Assembly: GCF_036013745.1 (NCBI RefSeq) | Contig: NZ_CP107880.1 | Span: 9,362,001-9,426,000, forward strand | Length of the DNA stretch: 64,000 nucleotides | Direction: 5' to 3' | Origin: Streptomyces sp. NBC_00483 | GTDB lineage: Bacteria; Actinomycetota; Actinomycetes; Streptomycetales; Streptomycetaceae | Shown: positions 36,409 through 44,986 of the stretch, in pieces | Layout of the letters: each line of letters begins with the position of its first letter | How positions within the stretch are numbered: the stretch's first letter is position 1 | Made by a program: the position numbers and the translations under genes | Notes under the pieces: generated by a model | The model's input: only the letters and a program-made list of their open reading frames with translations | The model's database searches: none | What the model was told of the DNA's origin: nothing

Positions 36409-38802
36409 CTACGCGAGGTCGGCGGTGTGCGTATGGCCGCGCGAGCCCGCGACGCGGACCGTGACCACCGGGCGACGGCCCGGCGTGACGGAGACCGTGT
36501 CGTCGGCGCGGACCACGTGGCGCACGGCGAAGGGGAGTTCGACGGACAGGGTGGTCCCGGTGCGGCCGGGGTCGGACACGGCGACGGTGATGCCGTCGTC
36601 CCGGCGGCGGACGAGCACGGTGCCCGGGCCGTCGGCGCGCAGCCCGTCGACGGATCCCGCCGCCCAGAAGTGCGCGGCGAGCAGGCCGAGCCGGGGTGAT
36701 TCGACGGCCTGGACGGTCGCGTTGTTCGTGCGGACGCGCACCGGAGTGGAGCGGGACCACGTGGCGGTCGCGGCGGCCGTCGCGCCCGGGAGCAGGACGT
36801 AGGCGTAGGAAGCGGATTCGGGGGAGGGGCCGTGATCGAACCAGAGGGTGGCGTAGCGCCGGGTGACCGGGGTGGTGGAACCGCCGGTGTCCGCCCCGGT
36901 GTTGAGGGAGCGCCAGGCCCCGGTGCGTTCCTCGCGCAGTGCGCGCAGGGGGCCGCCGGCCGGGAAGACGTAGCCTCCCGTTCCCTCCAGGTGTACCCAG
37001 CGCGCGTCGGTGAGCCGCGCCGACCAGCCCTGCTCACCGGGCTGCGGGCGGTCGTCGACGGTGAGCCGGGGAGCGCCGTCGGCGTGCAGGTTCCGGTTCT
37101 CCACGACGGTCTCGACGGTGCGGCCGTCGCCCGCGGTGATGCCGGCGCCCAGCGCGACGACCGCGTTGTCGAGGAAGAACCACGCCTTCTTGGCGCGCAG
37201 CGTCGACCCGTCGGCGATCAGCTCCATCGCCGCCGCACCGTACTGGCCATCGAGCACCGCGCCGCCCGCGACCGCGTTCTTCGGGCGGAAGGTGTCGGTT
37301 CCCGGGGCGGTGCCGAGGTCGGCCCGTGTGCGGGTGTCCACGGTGGTTCCCGGCAGCCGGTAGGGGTTCACCGTCGGCCAGAAGTCGTCACCGAAGGCGT
37401 CGAGGTCGTCTCCGTCGTACAGGTACGTCATGCCGTCGCCGGTGTACCAGCCGTGCAGGTTCTCGCCGTTGCCCGCCTCGTACGCCGCGATGCGCTTGGA
37501 GGACATGGACAGGGTGCACGACCAACCGGGCCGCCGGTGCACGACCCGGTCCATGTCGGCGAACACGTGATGGCCGGTGACCCGCTCCGCGGGGCGCACC
37601 GCCGTATCCGCCAGCAGGGCCTTCGCGCGGGCCAGGGCGGGGACGCCGACAAGCCCCAGGTACGGGGTGTCCCGGTTGCGCAGGATCCAGCCCTTGACGG
37701 CCGAGCGCCAGCGGTCCGCGTACGACTGCGGTGCGCCGTCGGCCAGTTGGAGGATGTACGAGGCGGTGGCCGCCCCGTCCGTGTGGTCGCGGGCGCGTTC
37801 GCGCGAGATGGCGCGGCCACGCAGCGCGTCCATCATCACGCCGTCGAGGAGCACGGGCACGAAGGAGCGCTCGACCGCCTCGTACAGCACCGTCACCGCC
37901 GGGTCGGTGACGGACCACTGGGAGTCGGCGAGCAGCGCGATCAGCTGGCCCGCGCTGCCGAGCAGGACGCCGCCGTAGGTACCGGTGTAGGCGACCGAGG
38001 AGTGCTGGACGAAGGAGCCGTCCTCGTAGAAGCCGTCGCCCGAGGTGACGTACTGGAAGAGGCTGTTCTTGCCGTCGTCGCGCACGTCCGAGAGACCGTC
38101 GCGGGCCAGCGCGACGACGTCCGGATCGCCGGCGAGCAGGCCGCGCAGGGCGACGATGACGGCCTTGTCCGCCCGGTTGGCGCCCGTCTCCGCCAGCGTG
38201 GGGGAGTTGGTGCGCCGGTCCGCGTCGGGGACGAACTTGGCGACGGTCTTGAGGTAAGCGGACAGATCCTCGGCGGGGAGGTGGGCGCGCAGCAGCACAC
38301 AGGTGTCGAGCAGCGCACGCGGTGCGCCTATCTCCCAGAACCACCAGTTGCCCGATTCGGAGCGCGAGTCGTTGTAGCCGGCGGTGCGCAGGAAACGCAG
38401 GGCGTCGAGAAGCGCCTCGCGCACGCTGGTGTCGTCGGTGAGGGAGGTGCCGGGGGTCGCCCAAGCCGTGGTGATGGTGCGCAGCCGTGTGTAGCTCTGG
38501 CCGAACATGCCCGGATCGGAGGCCGGGGCCAGATCGGACCACAGGGCCTTGCGTCCCGCGGAGCGGTCGAGCTTCTGCCACCAGTCGGCGGCCTGCTTGT
38601 CCAGGGCGGCCAGCGCGGCGGCGACATCCGGGTCATCCGGGTCGACCTCGCCGCCGGTGAGCTGCTGGGCCGCCCGCGCGAGCAGCGGCTCGTAGGGGTC
38701 CTCGGCCGCGGCGGCCGACATGGCGCCGAGACCGAGGGGAAGTGTCGTCGCCACGGCGCCCGTTCCCATGAGGGCGAGGGTGCGTCGTCTGGTCAGCTGC
38801 AT
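36409..38802 (-). CDS. Secreted polysaccharide lyase family 8
   Basis: 797-aa exported PL8 lyase (hyaluronate, chondroitin or xanthan type). A twin-arginine leader (RRRTLALMG, cleavage near SAAAAED) precedes the alpha/alpha toroid with NWWFWEIGAPRALL and the catalytic set: Asn in ETGANRADKAV, His and Tyr in FVQHSSVAYTGTYG, Arg in RGRAISRERA, and Glu in GENLHGWYTGDGM. Beta-sandwich domains follow from about residue 380. It cleaves uronate-containing glycans by beta-elimination. It begins 21 nt after the M60 stop and shares its operator. The polymer cannot be fixed from sequence. Confidence 0.93.
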   Translation of the reverse strand: MQLTRRRTLALMGTGAVATTLPLGLGAMSAAAAEDPYEPLLARAAQQLTGGEVDPDDPDVAAALAALDKQAADWWQKLDRSAGRKALWSDLAPASDPGMFGQSYTRLRTITTAWATPGTSLTDDTSVREALLDALRFLRTAGYNDSRSESGNWWFWEIGAPRALLDTCVLLRAHLPAEDLSAYLKTVAKFVPDADRRTNSPTLAETGANRADKAVIVALRGLLAGDPDVVALARDGLSDVRDDGKNSLFQYVTSGDGFYEDGSFVQHSSVAYTGTYGGVLLGSAGQLIALLADSQWSVTDPAVTVLYEAVERSFVPVLLDGVMMDALRGRAISRERARDHTDGAATASYILQLADGAPQSYADRWRSAVKGWILRNRDTPYLGLVGVPALARAKALLADTAVRPAERVTGHHVFADMDRVVHRRPGWSCTLSMSSKRIAAYEAGNGENLHGWYTGDGMTYLYDGDDLDAFGDDFWPTVNPYRLPGTTVDTRTRADLGTAPGTDTFRPKNAVAGGAVLDGQYGAAAMELIADGSTLRAKKAWFFLDNAVVALGAGITAGDGRTVETVVENRNLHADGAPRLTVDDRPQPGEQGWSARLTDARWVHLEGTGGYVFPAGGPLRALREERTGAWRSLNTGADTGGSTTPVTRRYATLWFDHGPSPESASYAYVLLPGATAAATATWSRSTPVRVRTNNATVQAVESPRLGLLAAHFWAAGSVDGLRADGPGTVLVRRRDDGITVAVSDPGRTGTTLSVELPFAVRHVVRADDTVSVTPGRRPVVTVRVAGSRGHTHTADLA

Positions 38803-38823
38803 GGTCGGTGTTCGCCCTTCGGT

Positions 38824-40200
38824 TCAGTCGGTCAGCGTGGCCGGGTCGACGGACGGCTTCGGCAGCCCGAGCGCGGCGAGTTCCGCGCGCCCCTGCGCGT
38901 CGATCGGGAAGGCCCAAGTGGTGACGAAGAAGTCGGTGAGATCGCGCTCCGCGACGCGGCTCGCGTAGAGGGCGAGGGCCCGGTAGCGCCCTGCGGAGTC
39001 CGAGGAGTCCGACTGCGGGTTCTCCTCGCGCACCAGCCGGTGAAGCCGCGGCCAGAACGAGTCGCCGAACGCCAGCTCCAACTGCCGCAGCGGAACCAGC
39101 TTCTCGTACGCCCCGAAGGACTTCTCGTACGTGAGCCCGTCCGTGCCGAACTTGGCGCGGGCCGACTGGAAGGGGTTGAGCCCCGTCGCCGGGTCGGCGG
39201 TCAGCAGATTGGACGGCTGCCCCAGGGCTCGCTGCACGGCCAGGGAGTAGATGTTCACGGTGACCTCGGTCATCGCGGCGGGCTTGTACGCGAACTGCTG
39301 ATGCAGATGGCCGAGTTCGTGGTAGAGCCCCCAGCCACGGGTGCGCAGCCCCTGCACCGTCGTGGCCCGGTCGAGGTACGCGCGCGGGAAGCCGTTGTAG
39401 CCGTGGGTGGCGTACGCGCCGACGCCGGACGGCACCACCGACACCTCGGTGAAGTGGTAGCCGCCCGCCTTGGGCCGGTGCACGGGCTTGGAGCCGTCGA
39501 GACCGCTGATCGCCGACTCCGCGTCGATGATCTGCTCAAGGAGGCGCAGCAGCTCCGCGTGGCTCTCGTCGCGGTACAGCAGGGCGCCCTCGCGGGACAG
39601 CGTCACGATGGAGCGCGGGCCGTGCAGTTCCACGACCGGCACGTCCGTCAAGGTGTCCAACTGGCTCTGGAAGTCGGCCTCTTCGGTGCTTCCGAGGGTG
39701 AAGACCGGCATGGGTGTGCTGCCGCTCTTGAACGCCACCGTGGCTCTCTCCCAGTTGCCCTCCAGGGAGAAGTAGACGGGGCCGCCGTGCGGGTCGGTGA
39801 CCGTGTTGGCGCCGGCCTTGAGCGGGTAGCTCCGCGGAGCGGTCAGGGTGGCGTAGTAGTCCCACCGGCCGATCCACACGGTGGGCAGTACGCCGTCGTT
39901 GGGCTGCACGTCCAGGCGCAGCGGGATGCCCGCCGCGACATGGCGGCCCGTCGGCTGGAACTCGGAGGCGCGCAGGGCCTGTCCGAGGCGCAGCCGTTCG
40001 GCCTCGGCCGACGGGCGGGCGGTCAGCCGCGCGGTCGTGGAGGTGGCGGCCTGCGCGGAGCCCGTGCCGAGGGTGAGCGCGAGGCCGCCGGCGGCTCCGG
40101 CACCGGCCAGCGCGGTGAGCACCGTGCGCCGCCCGGGCCCGGGGCGCGCGTCGGGGTGGCCAGCGGCGTGGACGTGGGAGGACGTGTCGGCAGGGCGCAT
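38824..40200 (-). CDS. Secreted M60-like (enhancin/mucinase-type) metallopeptidase
   Basis: 458 aa from ATG 40200 (GGGGAG 8 nt upstream). A twin-arginine-like leader (GRRTVLTALAGAGAAGGLAL, cleavage near AQA) leads to a domain with IPLRLDVQPNDG and the gluzincin motif HELGHLHQQ (His294/Glu295/His298), followed by Glu312, matching HExxHx(8,28)E of family M60. M60 enzymes cut O-glycosylated proteins such as mucins. It is first in a three-gene unit with PL8 and DUF2264 and lies downstream of a LacI-type box. Together these suggest attack on protein-bound glycans. A longer start at 40365 has no ribosome site. Confidence 0.9.
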   Translation of the reverse strand: MRPADTSSHVHAAGHPDARPGPGRRTVLTALAGAGAAGGLALTLGTGSAQAATSTTARLTARPSAEAERLRLGQALRASEFQPTGRHVAAGIPLRLDVQPNDGVLPTVWIGRWDYYATLTAPRSYPLKAGANTVTDPHGGPVYFSLEGNWERATVAFKSGSTPMPVFTLGSTEEADFQSQLDTLTDVPVVELHGPRSIVTLSREGALLYRDESHAELLRLLEQIIDAESAISGLDGSKPVHRPKAGGYHFTEVSVVPSGVGAYATHGYNGFPRAYLDRATTVQGLRTRGWGLYHELGHLHQQFAYKPAAMTEVTVNIYSLAVQRALGQPSNLLTADPATGLNPFQSARAKFGTDGLTYEKSFGAYEKLVPLRQLELAFGDSFWPRLHRLVREENPQSDSSDSAGRYRALALYASRVAERDLTDFFVTTWAFPIDAQGRAELAALGLPKPSVDPATLTD

Positions 40201-40275
40201 GCAGGGACTCCCCAGGAGACGAAGGACGTCGGAAGGATGAGCGGGACGTGGTGCGTGCGAACTGGGCGCCAGCAT

Positions 40276-40287
40276 GTAAGCGTTTGC
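40276..40287. promoter_or_regulatory. LacI-type box 1, M60 promoter
   Basis: GTAAGCGTTTGC fits the LacI-family pattern GNAANCGNTTNC exactly and lies 75 nt upstream of the M60 start. It shares AAGCGTTT with the reverse of the box at 42891-42907. Confidence 0.6.
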
Positions 40288-40401
40288 TGCCGGGTGGCAA
40301 GGTGCTGGAGCGATTTTCTGCTCGTTACTACGCCAAGAAGCCCTGAACCGAGCAGGATTGCGCAACCGGGCGGGGTGCTGTGGTACTGCGAAGGCCGTGG
40401 C

Positions 40402-41547
40402 TCAGGCCTGCCGACGGCTCCCGCTGCTCCCGCTGCTCCCGCGGCCACGCGCCGCCGCCGGGGGAGCCACGGAGTCACGGACCACGATGTGCGTGCCCAG
40501 GCGCAGCGTGCCGATCGTGGGGGCGCGCCAGTCGTCCTCGTCCCCGCCGTTCAGGGCGACCCGCACGGCCTGTCGGCCCATCTCCTCCAGCGGGATGCGG
40601 ACCGTGGTCAGGCGCGGCCGCAGTTCCTGGGCCACCGGAATGTCGTCGTAGCCGACCAGCGACACGTCCTCCGGTACCCGAAGCCCGGCCTCCTCCAGCG
40701 CCTGCGCGGCCCCGGCGGCGACGATGTCGTTGGCCGCGAAGACCGCCGTGAACTCCGGCCCGTCCCGCAGCAGTTCGCTCATGCGCCGGTAGCCGAAGGA
40801 CCGGCCGAAGGCGCCCGGCTGCTCCAGCTCGGGGACCCGGTCGATGCCGCGCAGCTCGAGCGCGCGCCGGTGCCCGGCGAGCCGGTCGCGCGCCGTCGAC
40901 AGCGCGGGCGGGCCGCCCAGGTAGAGGATCCGCCGGTGCCCCCGGGTGATCAGATGGTCGGTGATGGCGAACGCGCCGCCCTCGTTGTCGTACTCCACGT
41001 CCACCGTGGGCACACCCTCGCCAAGAGAGGGGCGCCCGCACAGCACGAGCTTGGCGCCGTCCGCGGCCAACTCATGGGCTCTGCGCGAGAGTTCCGCGCG
41101 GTAGTCGGGATCGTCGACGCTCCCGCCGACCAGCACCACCGCGTCCGCCCGCCGCTCGTGCATCAGCTCGATGAAGGCCAGCTCGCGCTGGGGATCGCCC
41201 TGCGTGCAGCACACCAGGCACAGCCGGTCGCCCGCGGTCGCCTCGCGTTCGACGCCGCGCGCGATGTACGCGTAGAACGGGTCGATCAGTTCGCTCACGA
41301 TGATGCCGACCGTGCGCCCCGAACTGCCGGCGAGGGCGCGGGCGTGGGCGTTGGCCACGTAACCCAGCTCGCGCGCCGCCGCTTCGACGCGCTCGCGGGT
41401 GGCCGCGGCGACCGGGTAGTTGCGGTTCATCACGCGGGAGACGGTGGCCGTGGAGACCCCGGCGTGCTTGGCGACGTCGACCACCGTCGCGCGGCGCCGC
41501 TCCCGGTGACCGGAGCCGCCGGGCGCCGTCGATCGTTGCCGGGCCAT
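40402..41547 (-). CDS. LacI family transcriptional regulator
   Basis: 381 aa from ATG 41547. The LacI helix-turn-helix (ATVVDVAKHAGVSTATVSRVMN) is preceded by a ~20-residue basic tail. A periplasmic-binding-protein-like effector domain (~75-345; TVGIIVSELIDPFYAYIARG, VLVGGSVDDPDY, FAANDIVAAGAAQALEE) and a Gly/Ser/Arg-rich tail follow. It is encoded between the dehydrogenase and the M60 gene, in the middle of the glycan locus. LacI-type boxes lie before M60, before the dehydrogenase and before the ABC importer, so it is the likely repressor, released by an oligosaccharide. Confidence 0.92.
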   Translation of the reverse strand: MARQRSTAPGGSGHRERRRATVVDVAKHAGVSTATVSRVMNRNYPVAAATRERVEAAARELGYVANAHARALAGSSGRTVGIIVSELIDPFYAYIARGVEREATAGDRLCLVCCTQGDPQRELAFIELMHERRADAVVLVGGSVDDPDYRAELSRRAHELAADGAKLVLCGRPSLGEGVPTVDVEYDNEGGAFAITDHLITRGHRRILYLGGPPALSTARDRLAGHRRALELRGIDRVPELEQPGAFGRSFGYRRMSELLRDGPEFTAVFAANDIVAAGAAQALEEAGLRVPEDVSLVGYDDIPVAQELRPRLTTVRIPLEEMGRQAVRVALNGGDEDDWRAPTIGTLRLGTHIVVRDSVAPPAAARGRGSSGSSGSRRQA

Positions 41548-41627
41548 CCGGCCCACCCCCTGGTGATCCTGCCGTGCCGTCGCTGCTCCGCCCGCCCCAG
41601 AGCTTATGCCGTGCGGGGTGGGCCCGG

Positions 41628-42704
41628 TCACGCGATGTGCTCCAAGTCGTCGAGGCGGACGGGGTGGTCGAGCGGAGCGCCGTGCGCGTACCGGGTGAGC
41701 TCGTCGACGGCGAGCGCGCCGAGCCGCCCCACCTCGTTGCCCTGGGCGCCCGCCATGTGCGGCGTGATGAGGACGTTGGGCAGGTCCCACAGCGGATGGT
41801 CGGCGGGCAGTGGCTCCGGGTCCGTCACATCGAGCACGGCGTCGATCCGCCCGCTGACCAGGTGCTCGACCAGGGCCTCCGTGTCCACGAGGGGCCCGCG
41901 CGCGGTGTTGACCAGCAGGGTGCCGGGACGCAACAGGTCCAGGCGGCGGGCGTCGAGCAGCTGCCGGGTCTCGTCGGTGTCGGGCGCGTGCAGGGTGACC
42001 ACGTCGCTCGCGGTGAGCAGGGTGTCCAGGTCGGTGCGGGTGACGCCGAGCAGGACGGCCTCGGTGTCCTCGATGTACGGGTCGTACAGGAGGACCTCGA
42101 CGTCGAGCGAGCGCAGCAGCCGCACCACCCGGCGGCCGACGTGCGAGGCGCCGACGACCCCGACGGTGAGGCCGCGGGTGCCGAGCCAGTGGTGCCGGTC
42201 CAGGTCGGCATCGGTGCGGTGGGTGCGCCTTGTGCGGAAGAGATGGGCGAGCGGGAAGGCCCGCTTGGCGCCCATGATGATCGCCGCGAGGGTGAACTCG
42301 GCGACCGGCACGGCATTGGCGGCGGCGGCCGACGACACCGCGATACCGCGCTCGTAGGCCTCCCGCCCCAGGAACGGCTTGACGGTGCCGGCCGCGTGGA
42401 TGACCGCGCGCAGCCGGGGCGCGCCGTCGAGCACGGTGGTGTCGATGGGCGGGCAGCCCCAGCCGGTGAGCAGCACCTCGCACTCGGCGAGCGCGGCGCG
42501 CGCCTGTGGGCTGGTGAACTCGCGCAGGACGTGCGGCGGCCGGATGTCGGCCGTGTCCTCGAGCCGGACCCGTACGGCGGGTGGGAAGACGTCGTCGACG
42601 ACCGAGGAGTGCATCGCCAGAACCGTACGGGGCCGCCGCGGGGGCGGTGTGGTGCCGATGGCCGAAGCCTCGGCCCCGGTCGACACCTCGTCAGTGGTAC
42701 GCAC
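41628..42704 (-). CDS. D-isomer-specific 2-hydroxyacid dehydrogenase
   Basis: 358 aa from GTG 42704 (GGAGG well spaced upstream). NAD-binding domain with TVGVVGASHVGRRVVRLL, where the usual GxGxxG is relaxed to GASHVG. Catalytic residues are seen as VNTARGPLVD (Arg), DPEPLPADHPLW (Glu) and LPNVLITPHMAG (His). It reduces or oxidises a 2-keto/2-hydroxy acid with NAD(P)H. In this locus it could process a uronate- or sugar-acid-derived product of the lyase pathway; that is inference. Divergent from the ABC importer and 80 nt upstream of lacI in the same direction. Confidence 0.9.
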   Translation of the reverse strand: MRTTDEVSTGAEASAIGTTPPPRRPRTVLAMHSSVVDDVFPPAVRVRLEDTADIRPPHVLREFTSPQARAALAECEVLLTGWGCPPIDTTVLDGAPRLRAVIHAAGTVKPFLGREAYERGIAVSSAAAANAVPVAEFTLAAIIMGAKRAFPLAHLFRTRRTHRTDADLDRHHWLGTRGLTVGVVGASHVGRRVVRLLRSLDVEVLLYDPYIEDTEAVLLGVTRTDLDTLLTASDVVTLHAPDTDETRQLLDARRLDLLRPGTLLVNTARGPLVDTEALVEHLVSGRIDAVLDVTDPEPLPADHPLWDLPNVLITPHMAGAQGNEVGRLGALAVDELTRYAHGAPLDHPVRLDDLEHIA

Positions 42705-42718
42705 CCTGCCTCCGGACA

Positions 42719-42730
42719 GTAAACGTGTTC
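42719..42730. promoter_or_regulatory. LacI-type box 2, dehydrogenase promoter
   Basis: GTAAACGTGTTC shares GTAANCGT with box 1 and lies 14 nt upstream of the dehydrogenase GTG. The second half-site is weaker. Confidence 0.4.
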
Positions 42731-42890
42731 TATCAGGTGACCGCACGCTAAGGACACTGCCGTACGACCGTCAACCCAAAAGCCAGACCCAGTCAGTGAG
42801 TTGGCAGGTCAGAGACTCAAATCCCGCGCAGAACGCTCGTATTGGAGGGCCATCGACATGCAGCGCTTGCCCGGATCTATTGACGGCAGG

Positions 42891-42907
42891 GTTAAACGCT
42901 TACTAAC
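42891..42907. promoter_or_regulatory. LacI-type box 3, ABC importer promoter
   Basis: GTTAAACGCTTACTAAC contains AAACGCTTAC, the reverse complement of the first 10 nt of box 1 (GTAAGCGTTT), with outer GTTA/TAAC arms. It lies 53 nt upstream of the first permease start. A further perfect dyad ACGCA-GTTCT-TGCGT is at 42922-42936. Confidence 0.6.
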
Positions 42908-42960
42908 TTGCCGCCGCAGTAACGCAGTTCTTGCGTCACCCGGCCGAACAGGACCGCCCC

Positions 42961-43920
42961 ATGACTGCTTCCGCGCCACCCTCAGCCGTGCCCGGCACCA
43001 TCCGCAGAACCCTGTGGCAGCGCGTCAAGCGCGACAAGGTGATGCTGCTGCTCTGCCTGCCCGGCTTCCTGTACTTCGTGGTGTTCCACTACGTGCCGCT
43101 GCTCGGCTACATGGTGGCCTTCCAGGACTACCAGCCCTATCTGGGCTACATGCACAGCGCCTGGACCGGCTTCGCCAACTTCGCGAGCGCCTTCGCCGAC
43201 CCCGACTTCTGGTCGGCGACCGCGAACACGCTGGAGATCGCGCTCGTCCAACTGGTCCTGTTCTTCCCGGTGCCGATCGGGCTCGCGATGCTGCTCAGCA
43301 GCATCGTCAGCGACAAGCTGCGGCGCTTCGTGCAGAGCGTCGTCTACCTGCCGCACTTCATCGGCTGGGTCATCATCGTCTCGATCTTCCAGCAGATCCT
43401 CGGTGGCGCGGGGGCGGTCCCGGACCTGCTGGAAGCGGTCGGCCTGCCGCACTACGACATGATGACCGACCCGAATGCCTTCCCCTGGCTGCTCGCGCTG
43501 CAGGTCATGTGGAAGGACGCCGGCTGGGGCACCATCATCATCCTCGCCGCGCTCCTGAACATCGACCGCGGCCTGTACGAGGCGGCTGCCATGGACGGCG
43601 CCGCGCGCCGGCGCCGGTTCTGGCACGTGACGCTGCCCGGCCTCGCCCCGGTGCTCGTACTGCTGCTGATCCTCAACCTCGGCAACATTCTCACGGTCGG
43701 TTTCGAACAGATCCTGCTGCAGCGCGACGCCGTCGGCCCGGGCGCCGGCGAAGTGCTCGATACCTACGTCTACTTCCACGGCATCAAGGACAACCAGTGG
43801 GGCACCGCGGCCGCCGTCGGTCTGGTGAAGGCGGTCATCGGCACGGCCCTGGTCATCGGCGCCAACAAGTTCGCCCACCGGCTCGGACATGAAGGGGTGT
43901 ACAGAGGTGCTGACCGCTGA
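42961..43920 (+). CDS. ABC sugar importer permease (LplB type)
   Basis: 319-aa integral membrane permease with about six helices. The N-terminal VMLLLCLPGFLYFVVFHYVPLLGYMVAFQDY is typical of LplB/YtcP-type permeases of the CUT1-like group that take large oligosaccharides. The ATPase-contact EAA loop reads EAAAMDGAARRRRFWHVTLP near residue 210. ATG at 42961 has AGGA 7 nt upstream. It overlaps the second permease gene. Expression is probably under the LacI box at 42891. Confidence 0.93.
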   Translation: MTASAPPSAVPGTIRRTLWQRVKRDKVMLLLCLPGFLYFVVFHYVPLLGYMVAFQDYQPYLGYMHSAWTGFANFASAFADPDFWSATANTLEIALVQLVLFFPVPIGLAMLLSSIVSDKLRRFVQSVVYLPHFIGWVIIVSIFQQILGGAGAVPDLLEAVGLPHYDMMTDPNAFPWLLALQVMWKDAGWGTIIILAALLNIDRGLYEAAAMDGAARRRRFWHVTLPGLAPVLVLLLILNLGNILTVGFEQILLQRDAVGPGAGEVLDTYVYFHGIKDNQWGTAAAVGLVKAVIGTALVIGANKFAHRLGHEGVYRGADR

Positions 43921-44875
43921 GACGACCGCGGTGGGGACGCGCCGCAAGGCCACGCCCGCCGCACCGGACGCCGGACCCGGCGAACTCCGTCCTTCGGGGG
44001 CCCGCCCGCCCTGGATGGAGCGCCCCACCAGGGTGGGACTCGCCCTCAAGGGCCTCGCCCTGGTCGTCGTCGTGGCCCTCGTCGCGTACCCGCTGCTCGG
44101 TGTGATCGGGACGAGCTTCGCCTCGCAGACCGACATCATCCACGCCAACGGGCTCGTCCTGTGGCCCGACCACCCCAACCTCGACGCCTACCGCACGGCC
44201 TTCACCGGGGGCCGGGTCACCCGCGCCCTGTTCGTGAGCATCGCGGTCACCCTCGCGGGCACCGTCTGCAGCCTGCTCGCCACCATCGGCATGGCGTACG
44301 GCCTGTCGCGGCGCGGCATCGTCGGAGGCCGCTTCCTGCTGATGACCGCCCTGTTCACGATGCTGTTCAACGCGGGCGTCATCCCCAACTTCCTGCTGGT
44401 CAAGGAGCTCGGCCTCTACAACACCTTCGCCGCCCTGGTCCTGCCCACCATGGTCAGCGCCTTCAACCTCGTGGTGATGCGGGCGTTCTTCATGAACCTG
44501 CCGGAGGAGCTGTACGACGCCGCGAAGGTCGACGGCGCGGGCGACTTCCGCACCCTGATACAGGTCGTGCTGCCCCTGTCGAAGGCGGTCATCGCCGTCG
44601 TCGGCCTCTTCTACGCGGTCGCCTACTGGAACGCGTACTTCAACGCCCTGCTCTACCTCGGCGACAACGACAAGTGGCCGCTGCCCATGGTGCTGCGCAC
44701 CTTCATCCTCCAGGGACAGAACCTCGACACCGCCGCGGCCGGTGAGGCGATAGCCCCGCAGCAGGCCGTGCAGATGGCCGTGCTCGTGATCGCGGTCGTG
44801 CCGATCCTGCTCGTCTACCCGTTCCTCCAGCGCTACTTCACCAAGGGCGTCCTCACCGGCGCCGTCAAGGGCTGA
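43907..44875 (+). CDS. ABC sugar importer permease (LplC type)
   Basis: 322 aa from GTG 43907, overlapping the first permease by 14 nt; ATG at 43889 is an alternative. About six membrane helices. The EAA loop is EELYDAAKVDGAGDFRTLIQVVLP and NMLF/NAGVIPNFLLVKELGLYNT is typical of the LplC/YtcP partner. It forms the translocation pore with the LplB-type protein. No ATPase gene is present in the locus, as usual in Streptomyces, where the shared MsiK ATPase energises many sugar importers (known biology, not seen here). Confidence 0.93.
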   Translation: MLTAETTAVGTRRKATPAAPDAGPGELRPSGARPPWMERPTRVGLALKGLALVVVVALVAYPLLGVIGTSFASQTDIIHANGLVLWPDHPNLDAYRTAFTGGRVTRALFVSIAVTLAGTVCSLLATIGMAYGLSRRGIVGGRFLLMTALFTMLFNAGVIPNFLLVKELGLYNTFAALVLPTMVSAFNLVVMRAFFMNLPEELYDAAKVDGAGDFRTLIQVVLPLSKAVIAVVGLFYAVAYWNAYFNALLYLGDNDKWPLPMVLRTFILQGQNLDTAAAGEAIAPQQAVQMAVLVIAVVPILLVYPFLQRYFTKGVLTGAVKG

Positions 44876-44986
44876 GAAGGCCCTGGGGCTGTCGTCGAAC
44901 TCCCGTCTGCGCCGCGACCCCAGGTCCCGCACACCGGCCGCCACGCCCCGACTTCCGTGTGCCCCTTCACGTTGAGGAGACTTCGC

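Noticed and set aside
36832..42357. Open frame of 1841 codons on the plus strand
   Set aside because: It is antisense to PL8, M60, LacI and dehydrogenase genes that have clear domains. Its composition (Val, Gly, Arg, Ala rich) is the usual shadow of high-GC coding on the other strand.
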